Shown here piece after piece: positions 33,590-42,973 of a DNA stretch of 47,106 nt. The stretch lies in NCBI GenBank assembly GCA_022773585.1, contig JALEZZ010000075.1, forward strand, positions 1 through 47,106. Reading direction: 5' to 3'. The notes under the pieces were generated by a model. The model had not been told where the DNA came from, searched no databases, and was given only the letters and a program-made list of their open reading frames with translations. The translations under genes and the position numbers were made by a program. Within the stretch, counting starts at the first letter, position 1. Every line of letters begins with the position of its first letter. This DNA is from Selenomonas sp. (GTDB lineage: Bacteria > Bacillota > Negativicutes > Selenomonadales > Selenomonadaceae).

Positions 33590-34240
33590 ATGGAATTCAA
33601 CGACGTCCTGCACAAGCGTCACTCGACGCGGCGCTTCACCGACCAGCAAATCAAGACGAACACGCTCCGTGAAATCATCCGCGACGCACAGCGCGCGCCT
33701 TCGTGGCTCGATGCACAGGAGACGCGCGTCTACATCGCGACGGGCGAAACGACGAAGATCATCCGCAAAGCCTACGAAGATTGCGCCAAGGACTGCCTCA
33801 TCGGCGTCTCTGACTACACCGTCGTCCACCGCACGGAGTGGTCCCAAGACGCTCAGCGCAACATGGACCAGTTCTCCCGCGACATGGAGACGCATCTCGG
33901 TGGAAAAATCGACGATTTCGTCCATGCGCAGGACGACCTCTTCTTCGCGCCGACGCTCGTCTTCCTGACGCTGCCGAAAAATGCAACGAAATGGGCCATC
34001 ATGGACCTCGGCGCCTTCCAGCAGACACTGCTCCTGAGTGCCGCAAGCCGCGGCATCGGCTCCATCGTCGCCTACAGCATCATCAAGCATCCCGACGTCA
34101 TCCGCAAATACCTCCCGATCCCAGACACCGAAGACATCGCCGCCGGCATCGCGCTCGGCTACGAAGACAAGGCGCACCGCATCAACAGCTTCCACGCACA
34201 GAGGATGCCGCTCGACAGCATTCTCGTGTTGAAAAAATAA
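33590..34240 (+). CDS. Nitroreductase family protein
   Basis: A 216-aa flavoprotein. MEFNDVLHKRHSTRRFTDQ carries the FMN phosphate-binding RxSxRxF motif. RDAQRAPSWLDAQ and AASRGIGSIVAYSI are further family marks, and the C-terminus is short. Members reduce nitro groups, quinones or flavins with NAD(P)H; the natural substrate here is unknown. AGAGAAAGGAA precedes the ATG. A TATAAT at 33540-33545 just after the LacI stop suggests its own promoter, though the -35 is weak. Confidence 0.92.
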   Translation: MEFNDVLHKRHSTRRFTDQQIKTNTLREIIRDAQRAPSWLDAQETRVYIATGETTKIIRKAYEDCAKDCLIGVSDYTVVHRTEWSQDAQRNMDQFSRDMETHLGGKIDDFVHAQDDLFFAPTLVFLTLPKNATKWAIMDLGAFQQTLLLSAASRGIGSIVAYSIIKHPDVIRKYLPIPDTEDIAAGIALGYEDKAHRINSFHAQRMPLDSILVLKK

Positions 34241-34253
34241 AACCAAAAGAAAA

Positions 34254-34289
34254 GAGGGCGCTGGCACCCATCCGGGTGCCAGCGCCCTC
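34254..34289 (-). terminator. Terminator of ompM copy 1
   Basis: A 16-bp stem GAGGGCGCTGGCACCC / GGGTGCCAGCGCCCTC is followed on the minus strand by TTTTCTTTT. The plus strand has no U-tract, so it acts mainly on the porin transcript. Confidence 0.85.
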
Positions 34290-34308
34290 TCGCATTCAGA
34301 ACGTCGAA

Positions 34309-35634
34309 TCAGAAGAAGAAGTCGAAACGACCGAAGATCTTCGATGCATCCTTGTCGGCTGCGATGTCCTTGCCGTCGAAGTACTTCGCGACAGCGAGGA
34401 TGTTCTTGAACGGAATCCAGTTGAAGCCGAGCTCGACGCCCTTCTGGCCGCCGTCCACGCCATCGCCGTACGTGGACCACGGAGCTGCATACTGGCCGAG
34501 CTTGCGGTAAGCGATATAAGCGCCCCACGTGCCCTTGTTCGCGTTCTCTGCGCCCTTGTAGTCATACTCGAAGCTGTAGGCATTGTCGTAGTTGTCTGCT
34601 TCCGTGTTCTTTGCATACTCTGCCTTCAGAGCACTGTTCTTGTCGAAGCGGTAGCTTGCAAGCAGCGACCAGATGTTCGCCTTCCAGTCGATGGGCTCGC
34701 CCACTTTCTTGTCGTTGTAATACTTCGCAATATCGCCAGACTGCGTGAACGTGCTGGAAAGGTGCTGGTAAGCGACATCGCCATAGAACTTGCCCTGCTC
34801 CGTTGCAACTTTGATGGCCTGATAATTCGCCGTATCATTGTTGCCGTCGAACGGATTCGTCTCCGTCCAGCCATTCGCGCCGCGGCCCATGTCACCGAAC
34901 TGGCTGTCATCAATGCGGCCAGCAGCAACCGTTGCCTTCCACTTGCTGCCATACGTCATCTCAACGCCGGAGTACGGATCGTCCGTCGTGGAGATGAGGT
35001 TGATGGAGTTTGGCAGCTTGCCGAGCTTCACGTTGAAGTTCTTGTAGTGGCCTTCTGCCCAAGCGCGCTTGAGGTTGACATCGTACGTGCTGTTGCCGCT
35101 GTCAGAATCCATGAGGCCGTTGGCATCGAGACGTGCATGGACATCCCAGTGGTCGTTGACCTCGGCGACCGGCTCGAGACGGAAGACGTACTCGTCGACG
35201 TTCTTCTTCGTCTTGCCGTTCTCATTCGCCTGGTCATGGCGCGTGCTCGTATACGTGTACTCGAGGACGCCGCCCCACTTGACGTTGTCCGCATGCTTCT
35301 CGAGGTTCGCGACGCGGACGCCGAGGTTGTTGAGTTCGTCAGCGAACTCGGCAGCGAGCTTGTCGATCATCGCTTTGTCGGCAGCGGAGACGTCCGTCTT
35401 CGCCATCGCTTTTGCGACCATCTGTGCCATCTCGTAGCGCGTGATGGACTTGTCGCCCTGGAACGTCGTGTCGCCGTAGCCCTCAATCACGCCATCCGCA
35501 GCGAGCTGGGAGACAGCGTCGTACGCCCAGTGGTCAGCTGGGACGTCGCTGAACGGATTGGCCGCAGCGAACGTCGTGGAAGCAGCGCCGACGACGAGTG
35601 CCGTTGTGAGTGCGGAAACGAGTGTCTTCTTCAT
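34309..35634 (-). CDS. OmpM-type SLH-domain outer-membrane porin, copy 1
   Basis: A 441-aa outer-membrane protein. The signal peptide (1-24, ending FAAA) is followed by one SLH domain (NPFSDVPADHWAYDAVSQLA through TRYEMAQMVAKA), a short coiled coil (IDKLAAEFADELNNLGVRV) and a 16-strand-type beta-barrel ending in FDFFF, the C-terminal Phe signal for barrel assembly. In Negativicutes the SLH domain holds the outer membrane to polyamine-bearing peptidoglycan. AGGGGGA sets the start at 35634. Its first 110 residues are nearly identical to those of the next porin. A promoter is at 35745-35773. Confidence 0.95.
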   Translation of the reverse strand: MKKTLVSALTTALVVGAASTTFAAANPFSDVPADHWAYDAVSQLAADGVIEGYGDTTFQGDKSITRYEMAQMVAKAMAKTDVSAADKAMIDKLAAEFADELNNLGVRVANLEKHADNVKWGGVLEYTYTSTRHDQANENGKTKKNVDEYVFRLEPVAEVNDHWDVHARLDANGLMDSDSGNSTYDVNLKRAWAEGHYKNFNVKLGKLPNSINLISTTDDPYSGVEMTYGSKWKATVAAGRIDDSQFGDMGRGANGWTETNPFDGNNDTANYQAIKVATEQGKFYGDVAYQHLSSTFTQSGDIAKYYNDKKVGEPIDWKANIWSLLASYRFDKNSALKAEYAKNTEADNYDNAYSFEYDYKGAENANKGTWGAYIAYRKLGQYAAPWSTYGDGVDGGQKGVELGFNWIPFKNILAVAKYFDGKDIAADKDASKIFGRFDFFF

Positions 35635-35744
35635 GTGATGAATCCCCCTAAAAAATAGATATGTATCTCTCTTCATAGGACGATTCCGAACACGTTGAAG
35701 TTCCCTTGTTTCCTTCTCCGAAACCGTTCCCAGAAGATGTTCTT

Positions 35745-35773
35745 AGTATATCATGATGGGAACAGTTTCGCAA
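35745..35773 (-). promoter_or_regulatory. Promoter of ompM copy 1
   Basis: On the minus strand TTGCGA (35768-35773), 17 nt, TATACT (35745-35750), 111 bp before the start. A spaced inverted repeat (GAAACCGTTCCC at 35720-35731, GGGAACAGTTTC at 35758-35769, 11 of 12) brackets the -10 box. Confidence 0.65.
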
Positions 35774-35883
35774 GCGTACTTCTCTTATTTTGTGAAATAA
35801 ATTTGTAGATGCTTCGTTAAAAATATGTGTTCAATAGCTTGATGTATCATTTCTCCTTCGCTAAAAATAAAAATCCACGCACC

Positions 35884-35914
35884 AAAAAGGCGCCCCCCAA
35901 AGGAGAGCGCCTTT
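35884..35914 (-). terminator. Terminator of ompM copy 2
   Basis: On the minus strand AAAGGCGCTCTCC and its partner GGCGCCTTTTT form a G-rich stem ending in a U-tract, about 50 bp past the stop. Confidence 0.75.
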
Positions 35915-35963
35915 CGTACTTCCGTTGGAACGGAAGGGGATTTTTTGTTGCCGGTCGCTTCGA

Positions 35964-37253
35964 TCAGAAGAAGAAGCTGACGCGGCCGAAGAGGACGTTG
36001 GTATGCGTTGCGTCATCATCCAGTGCCTTGGCTTTGTAGTAGCTAATCGCCGTGTAGACGTTCGTGAACGGAGCGTAATCAGCACCAATCTCCCAGCCTT
36101 TCGTGTTCTCAACCGCCGTATCATACGTCGGCTCGAAAGCCACGTTCTGACCGAGGTAACGGTAAGCCGCATAAGCACCCCACGTGCCCTTGTTCGCCTT
36201 GTCTGCACCCTTGTAGGAGAGCTGGATCGTATGTGCCGTCTCATATCTGTCAGCGGACGTGTTGTTCGCATAAGCGCCGAAGAGATCCCAGTTGCCATCG
36301 AAGTTGTAGCCCAGGCCAGCAGACCAGACATTCGCCGTGTCTTTCGTGCTCGCCGGGTCGCTGGAATAACCGTCAAAGCCTGCCGTCGAAGCCTTGAACG
36401 CATCGGAGTTGAAATGACGATACGCAGCACCAGCGAAGAGCTTGCTCGGGTTGTACGTGAGCTCGATGCCCTGATAGTTCGCAGCGGCATCCGTCGTCAC
36501 CGTGCCAACCGTAGCTTTCAGCGTGCTGTAACGTCCAGCTTCGAGGTTGACCTTGAGGTCTTTGCCGAACTGTGCGCGCGCACCAGAGAACGCACCATCG
36601 TGCGTCAGACCGCGATCGACATTGGAGAAGAGGTCCTGCTTGCCGAGGTAGACGTTGAAGTTCTTATAGTTGCCCTGTGCCCAAGCGCGTGCAAGTTTGA
36701 CAGTGCCGTCATCACCAGTATCCGTCGAAAGGTCCGTCGTGGCATCGAGCTGTGCATGGACATCCCAGTGGTCATTGACTTCCGCCGTCGGCTTCAGGCG
36801 GAACAGGAGCTTGTCTTTGCCTTCTTTGTCCGAATAGCCGCTACCATTATCTTCCACCTGCGTGTTCCAGTAGCGATAACGGAGTTCGCCGTTCCACTTG
36901 ACCATATCCGCATGTTTCTCGAGGTTCGAGACGCGGACACCGAGGTTGTTGAGCTCGTCAGCGAACTCGGCAGCGAGCTTGTCGATCATCGCTTTGTCGG
37001 CAGCAGAGACGTCCGTCTTCGCCATCGCTTTTGCGACCATCTGCGCCATCTCGTAACGCGTGATGGACTTGTCGCCCTGGAACGTGCTGTCGCCGTAGCC
37101 TTCGATGACACCATCCGCTGCGAGCTGGCTGACCGCATCATATGCCCAGTGGTCTGCCGGGACATCGGAGAACGGGTTGGCCGCTGCAAACGTCGTGGAA
37201 GCAGCGCCGACGACGAGTGCCGTCGTGAGAGCGGAAACGAGAGTTTTCTTCAT
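35964..37253 (-). CDS. OmpM-type SLH-domain outer-membrane porin, copy 2
   Basis: A 429-aa paralogue of the preceding porin with the same signal peptide, SLH domain and coiled coil, but a diverged barrel ending in RVSFFF. High-level expression is likely given the strong ribosome site (GAGGAGGAA) and a separate promoter and terminator. The conserved N-terminus implies the same cell-wall tether, and the differing barrel implies a different pore. Coding for the first third of both genes is a near-exact direct repeat about 1.6 kb apart. Confidence 0.95.
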   Translation of the reverse strand: MKKTLVSALTTALVVGAASTTFAAANPFSDVPADHWAYDAVSQLAADGVIEGYGDSTFQGDKSITRYEMAQMVAKAMAKTDVSAADKAMIDKLAAEFADELNNLGVRVSNLEKHADMVKWNGELRYRYWNTQVEDNGSGYSDKEGKDKLLFRLKPTAEVNDHWDVHAQLDATTDLSTDTGDDGTVKLARAWAQGNYKNFNVYLGKQDLFSNVDRGLTHDGAFSGARAQFGKDLKVNLEAGRYSTLKATVGTVTTDAAANYQGIELTYNPSKLFAGAAYRHFNSDAFKASTAGFDGYSSDPASTKDTANVWSAGLGYNFDGNWDLFGAYANNTSADRYETAHTIQLSYKGADKANKGTWGAYAAYRYLGQNVAFEPTYDTAVENTKGWEIGADYAPFTNVYTAISYYKAKALDDDATHTNVLFGRVSFFF

Positions 37254-37364
37254 AAGAAAATTCCTCCTCTAAAATAGAATGAACATGGCTGTTCATCAAG
37301 AGGAGCGAAATTTGCAAGAGTATCCTTGTTTCCTCTGCGTGCACCTCTTTTTGAACATGGAATC

Positions 37365-37393
37365 ATGGTAACAGATTCTTTTCAGGAAAGCAA
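37365..37393 (-). promoter_or_regulatory. Promoter of ompM copy 2
   Basis: On the minus strand TTGCTT (37388-37393), 17 nt, TACCAT (37365-37370), 112 bp before the start. The spacing from start is almost the same as for copy 1. Both leaders contain GGAAACAAGG. The 37254-37774 gap otherwise holds a TGAACA-TGGC-TGTTCA hairpin (37281-37297) and the repeats listed next. I see no gene. Confidence 0.55.
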
Positions 37394-37515
37394 GCGTTTA
37401 CCGAGAACTTTAACGGAAACAAATTGTATACTTGTAAATTAGGAAGAAACAAAGAGTGAAATGGGATAGACATACGAATAAACATCAAACGGTGGCCGAG
37501 CATAACGCGTTGAGA

Positions 37516-37569
37516 AGCCTTCCCCTCCGGGGAAGGTGCCCCGAAGGGGCGGAAAGGGTGTCGAAGGTA
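37516..37569 (-). repeat. Bimodular palindromic repeat, copy F
   Basis: Read on the minus strand: leader TACCTTCGACACCC, hairpin GCCCC-TTC-GGGGC, hairpin CCTTCCCC-GG-AGGGGAAGG. It faces copy G head to head. Confidence 0.8.
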
Positions 37570-37591
37570 CGACTTGGCTGCATGCAAAAAA

Positions 37592-37647
37592 ATTATCATC
37601 GAAGGTATTTTTTGATATGCTCCCTATTTCGAACCTTCGATGATAAT
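37592..37647. repeat. 15-bp perfect inverted repeat between copies F and G
   Basis: ATTATCATCGAAGGT (37592-37606) and ACCTTCGATGATAAT (37633-37647), 26-nt loop. The inner part TCGAAGGT is the same as the leader end of the neighbouring repeats. A run of A precedes it. Confidence 0.75.
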
Positions 37648-37668
37648 CTCTTCTTACGTGTTATGCTC

Positions 37669-37726
37669 TACCTTCGACACCCGCTCCGCCTCGCTACGCT
37701 CGGCACCTCTCCCGAAGGGAGAGGCT
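37669..37726 (+). repeat. Bimodular palindromic repeat, copy G
   Basis: Leader TACCTTCGACACCC followed by a degenerate hairpin 1 (CCGCCTCGCTACGCTCGG) and hairpin 2 (CCTCTCCC-GAA-GGGAGAGG). Its leader is an exact inverted copy of that of copy F. Confidence 0.75.
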
Positions 37727-37774
37727 TGCATGGCTGCAACGCTCGCAACAGATTGAAACAATAGATATATTTGT

Positions 37775-38023
37775 TTAGTCTTCTGTCTTCTCTAACTTCC
37801 CGCGCACCGCGCGCTCGAACTTCGTCCTTGGAATCAACACGTAGTGTCCGCAGCCGAGGCACTTCAAGCGAAAATCCATGCCCGTACGCACGATTTCCCA
37901 TTCATTCGTGCCGCAGGGATGCGGCTTTTTCATTTTCACGATGTCGCCGAGCTCGTAGCGCGGCTTGACGGTTTTTTGCTTCGTCGCTGACTGCGGTTCG
38001 CTGCTCGTTTGTTTTTCGTCCAT
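37775..38023 (-). CDS. DUF951 family protein
   Basis: An 82-aa protein with the family core ELGDIVKMKKPHPCG, NEWEIVRTGMDFRLKC and LGCGHYVLIPRTKFE. Cysteines in HPCG and CLGCG could bind a metal. The first 20 residues are a polar extension rich in Ser, Lys and Gln. The function is unknown; the gene accompanies ychF in many Firmicutes, as here, 10 nt after its stop. Confidence 0.9.
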   Translation of the reverse strand: MDEKQTSSEPQSATKQKTVKPRYELGDIVKMKKPHPCGTNEWEIVRTGMDFRLKCLGCGHYVLIPRTKFERAVRGKLEKTED

Positions 38024-38033
38024 CGACGGTTCC

Positions 38034-39140
38034 TCACACGTTGAAGCGGAAGTTCACGACGTCGCCGTCCTGCATGACGTAGTCCTTGCCCTCGACGCGG
38101 ACCTGGCCTTTTTCACGCGCGGCCGCGACGCTGCCCGCCGCGACGAGGTCGTCGTAGTTCACGATCTCGGCGCGGATGAAGCCGCGCTCGAAGTCCGTGT
38201 GAATCTTGCCCGCGGCTTTCGGAGCCGTCGTGCCCTTGACAATCGTCCAAGCGCGGCACTCGTCCGGGCCGGCCGTCAGGAACGTCTGGAGGCCGAGCAG
38301 GTCAAAGGCTGCCTTGATGAGGCGGTCGAGGCCGCTCTCGGTCTCGCCGAGGTCTTCGAGGAACGCTTTCGCTTCGTCGGGATCGAGCTCGGCGATCTCG
38401 GATTCGACTTTCGCGGAGATGGCGACGACTTCCGCACCTTCTTTCGCTGCGAATTCCTTGACTTTCTGAACATAGGGATTTTCGTCGTAGGCCGTCGCGA
38501 CCTCGTCTTCGGCGACGTTGGCGACGTAGAGCGTCGGCTTGAGCGTCAGGAGGTTCATCTCTTTGATCATTTCGAGGTCGTCTTCGCTGAGCTCGACCTG
38601 GCGGGCCGGCTTGCCTTCATCAAGTGCTGCCTTGATGCGGCGCAGGACTTCGTCCTCGACCTTGGCTTCCTTGTTGCCGGATTTCGCGATTTTCGCGAGA
38701 CGCATGATGCGCTTTTCGACGACCTCGAGATCAGCGAGGCAGAGCTCGGTCTGGATGATGTCGATGTCGCGCAGCGGGTCGATGCTGCCCTCGACATGCG
38801 TGATGTTCGCGTCTTCGAAGCAGCGCACGACATGCGCGACGGCATCGACCTGGCGGATGTGCTCGAGGAACTTGTTGCCGAGGCCCTCGCCCTTCGACGC
38901 GCCCTTGACGAGGCCCGCGATGTCGACGAAGCGCACGGAGGCCGGCGTCGTCTTCTTCGAATTGTAGAGCTCATGCAGCACGCCGAGACGCGGATCCGGC
39001 ACGCCAACGACGCCGACATTCGGCTCGATCGTGCAGAACGGGAAGTTCGCCGCCTCTGCCCCCGCTTTCGTGATTGCATTGAACAGCGTGCTCTTGCCGA
39101 CATTCGGCAGGCCGACGATACCGACTTCTAAATTGCTCAC
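38034..39140 (-). CDS. ychF: Redox-regulated ATPase YchF (Obg family)
   Basis: A 368-aa P-loop protein. Walker A is GLPNVGKST (about 9-17), then the switch [20 protein letters not shown] and the altered G4 motif NVAED typical of the ATP-preferring YchF. A TGS domain ends it (DVVNFRFNV). It binds ribosomes and is linked to oxidative stress and to fidelity of start. I place the start at a GTG (39140), 8 nt after AAAGGTGG; the earlier in-frame GTG lies inside that site. Confidence 0.95.
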   Translation of the reverse strand: MSNLEVGIVGLPNVGKSTLFNAITKAGAEAANFPFCTIEPNVGVVGVPDPRLGVLHELYNSKKTTPASVRFVDIAGLVKGASKGEGLGNKFLEHIRQVDAVAHVVRCFEDANITHVEGSIDPLRDIDIIQTELCLADLEVVEKRIMRLAKIAKSGNKEAKVEDEVLRRIKAALDEGKPARQVELSEDDLEMIKEMNLLTLKPTLYVANVAEDEVATAYDENPYVQKVKEFAAKEGAEVVAISAKVESEIAELDPDEAKAFLEDLGETESGLDRLIKAAFDLLGLQTFLTAGPDECRAWTIVKGTTAPKAAGKIHTDFERGFIRAEIVNYDDLVAAGSVAAAREKGQVRVEGKDYVMQDGDVVNFRFNV

Positions 39141-39170
39141 TTTGTATTCCACCTTTTGATTTCTGAAAAA

Positions 39171-39205
39171 ATGACATTCCTCTTTATTTTAGAGGAATGT
39201 CAGGA
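39171..39205. terminator. Hairpin terminator upstream of ychF
   Basis: A 12-bp stem TGACATTCCTCT / AGAGGAATGTCA with U-rich flanks on both strands (TTTTTT on the minus side, TTTTT on the plus side). It lies 31 nt before the ychF start and within its presumed leader, while the plus strand has no gene ending here. Confidence 0.7.
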
Positions 39206-39350
39206 TTTTTGCAACCGGAAGGAGTGCGTTCCATTTTTCCCGCTCCGATAAAATTTTCGTAGAGCCTCCCATTTCCCGCAGAAACACTTTATAATAGAAA
39301 GAAATGAAAAGGAACAGATTTGGTTCACTGCTTAAGGGAGGGCATTTTCT

Positions 39351-39845
39351 ATGATTTCTCCAACGGAGCACCCGCTTTCGCCGGAAATGAAGGCGAAGAT
39401 CGATCTCGTGCTCGAGTCGCATGATTTCGACCCGACGCAGATCGTCGGCATCCTGCTCGAGGTGCAGGATCTCGAGCCGCTGCATTATGTGCCGGAGCCG
39501 TCGGCGTACTATGTCGCGCAGAAGCTCGACATGCGCGTGACGAATGTCTTTGACATCCTCTGCTTTTACGACCAGCTGTCGGACAAGCCGCGCGCGCGGT
39601 ACCCGATCCAGGTCTGCAGCTCGATTGCCTGCCGCGTGAATGACAGCGAGGCACTCGCCGATACGTTGAAGCGCCTGCTCGGCATCGACTACGGCGAGAC
39701 GACGTACGACGGCCGCTTCACGCTCGAGCGCATCACATGCTTCGGCGCGTGCGACCGCGCGCCGGCCGTGCGCATCAACGGGCATGTCTACGACCATCTC
39801 GACTCGGAGGAAAAGATCATGGCGCTCCTCCGCAGCCTGCGCTAA
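39351..39845 (+). CDS. NuoE-like hydrogenase subunit ([2Fe-2S], HydC type)
   Basis: A 164-aa thioredoxin-like ferredoxin subunit. The [2Fe-2S] ligands are in QVCSSIACRVN and ITCFGACDRAPAVRING. It starts with a helical region (HDFDPTQIVGILLEVQDLEPL) as in NuoE. It would shuttle electrons in the trimeric hydrogenase encoded with the next two genes. GGGAGGG precedes the ATG, and a TATAAT at 39290-39295 is the probable -10 box, with a weak -35. The next gene starts 12 nt after its stop. Confidence 0.92.
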   Translation: MISPTEHPLSPEMKAKIDLVLESHDFDPTQIVGILLEVQDLEPLHYVPEPSAYYVAQKLDMRVTNVFDILCFYDQLSDKPRARYPIQVCSSIACRVNDSEALADTLKRLLGIDYGETTYDGRFTLERITCFGACDRAPAVRINGHVYDHLDSEEKIMALLRSLR

Positions 39846-39857
39846 GGAGGTGCTGAC

Positions 39858-41106
<1,249 letters not shown>

Positions 41107-41114
<8 letters not shown>

Positions 41115-42864
41115 AACGCAAGAAAAACCGGTGGAGATGATCCACCTCACCATCAACAACATCCCCGTGACCGTGCCGAAGGGCACGAAGATCCTCCAGG
41201 CGGCGCAGCAGGCGCACATCGACATCCCGCACCTCTGCTTCCATGAGGACCAGCGCATCAAGGCACACTGCCGCCTCTGCTCCGTCGAGGTCATCGGCCG
41301 CCGCCGTCTCTACGCGGCCTGCTCGACAGAATGCTGGGAGGGCATGGAGGTTCACACGGACACGCCGATCGTGCGCAGCACGCAGGTCTCGATCCTCCAG
41401 CTCATGCTCGCGAACCACAACCGCGACTGCCTCTCCTGCCCGCGCAACCAGAACTGCGACCTGCAGAAGCTCTGCAGCCGCTTCAACATCCTGCGTTCGC
41501 CTTTGCCATCCATCGTGAAGATCGGCCACCGCATCAAGACGAATCCCTCGATCATCCGCGATCCCAGCAAATGCATCCGCTGCGGCCGCTGCATCCGCGC
41601 CTGCAAGGACGTGCAGGGCATCGCAGCCCTCACGTACGCGCACCGGAGCTCCGACATCGTCGTCACGACGGCCTACGACAAGCCGATGGCAGCAACGGAC
41701 TGCGTGCTCTGCGGCCAGTGCAGCCTCGCCTGCCCGACCGGCGCCATCGTCGAGCGCGATGCGACGGCGAAAGTCCTCTGGGCCATCCAGAGCCGCCAGA
41801 AGCACGTCATCTGCCAGGTCGCCCCGGCCGTCCGCGTGGCGCTCGGCGATGCGTTCGGCAAGAGGCCCGGTGCCATCGCGACGGGCCAGATGGTCACGGC
41901 GCTGAAACTCCTCGGCTTTGACAAGGTCTTTGACACGAATTTCGGTGCCGACCTCACGATCATGGAAGAAGGCATGGAGTTCCTCGACCGCCTCAAGAAC
42001 GGCGGCACGCTGCCGATGATGACGTCGTGCTGCCCGGCCTGGGTCACGTTCATGGAGAAAGAGTATGGCGAAAGTCTCGCGCACCTCTCCACGTCGAAAT
42101 CCCCGATGATGATGTTCGGCGCTGTCGCCAAGACCATTTATCCGAAGGTCGCAGGCGTCAGCCCCGACGACATCGTCACGGTCGCCATCATGCCGTGCAC
42201 GGCGAAAAAAGCCGAGATCCAGCGCAAAGAGATGCTCCGCGACGGCAAGCAGGACGTCGACTACGTCCTGACGACGCGCGAGCTCATCAAGCTCATCAAA
42301 TCCGTCGGCCTCACGTTCAATGACCTCCCCGAAAGCGATTTCGACAGCCCGCTCGGCGAGGCGACGGGCGCCGGCGCCATCTTCGGCGCGACCGGCGGCG
42401 TCATGGAGGCAGCTCTGCGCACCGTCTACGAGAAAGCCACGGGCAAGACGCTCGAAAAGATTGATTTCGAAGATGTCCGCGGCATGCAGGGCATCAAGGA
42501 AGCGACCGTCGATTTAGGATCCCGCACCGTCCATATCGCCGTCGCGCACACACTGAAGAACGCCGCGAAGCTCATGAAGGACGTCCGGAGCGGCACGAGC
42601 CCCTATGACTTCATCGAAGTCATGGCCTGCCCCGGCGGCTGTGTCGGCGGCGGCGGCCAGCCCATCGGCACGACCCGCGCCGTCACGCGCGAGCGCATCA
42701 AGGCCATCTACGAAATCGACAAGAGCCTCCCGCGCCGCAAGTCGCATGAGAACCCCGTCATCCAGAAGCTCTATGCTGACCACCTCGGCGAACCGCTCGG
42801 CGAAAAAGCGCACGCCCTGCTGCACACGCATTACACGCCCGTGCCGCCGGCATACGAGTTCTGA
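41107..42864 (+). CDS. hydA: [FeFe] hydrogenase catalytic subunit (HydA, M3-type)
   Basis: A 585-aa enzyme that evolves or uses H2 in the cytoplasm. Modules in order: [2Fe-2S] ferredoxin (C44, C55, C58, C72); His-ligated cluster (H104, C108, C111, C117); two [4Fe-4S] clusters (C156-C166 and C199-C209); and the H-cluster domain with L1 TSCCPAW (306-312), L2 MPCTAKKAE (362-370) and L3 EVMACPGGCVGGGGQP (C508, C512). C308 would be the proton-transfer Cys. With the NuoE- and NuoF-like genes it forms a trimeric, possibly electron-bifurcating hydrogenase using ferredoxin and NAD(P)H. AGGAGGTG sets the start at 41107. Confidence 0.96.
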
Positions 42865-42973
42865 AATTTTCCCGAACTCCAATGAAATTCTCCTTTCTTT
42901 TTCCCATCCGATGCCCTATAATGAAGCTAGAAACCTAGCCTCTATCATCAAATGAAAGAAAGGAAGATCCGAG

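Noticed and set aside
33838..37277. Long plus-strand frames (606 and 450 aa) across the nitroreductase and porin genes
   Set aside because: They lie antisense to two porins, or out of frame over the nitroreductase; the repeated similarity between them only mirrors the duplicated porin ends.
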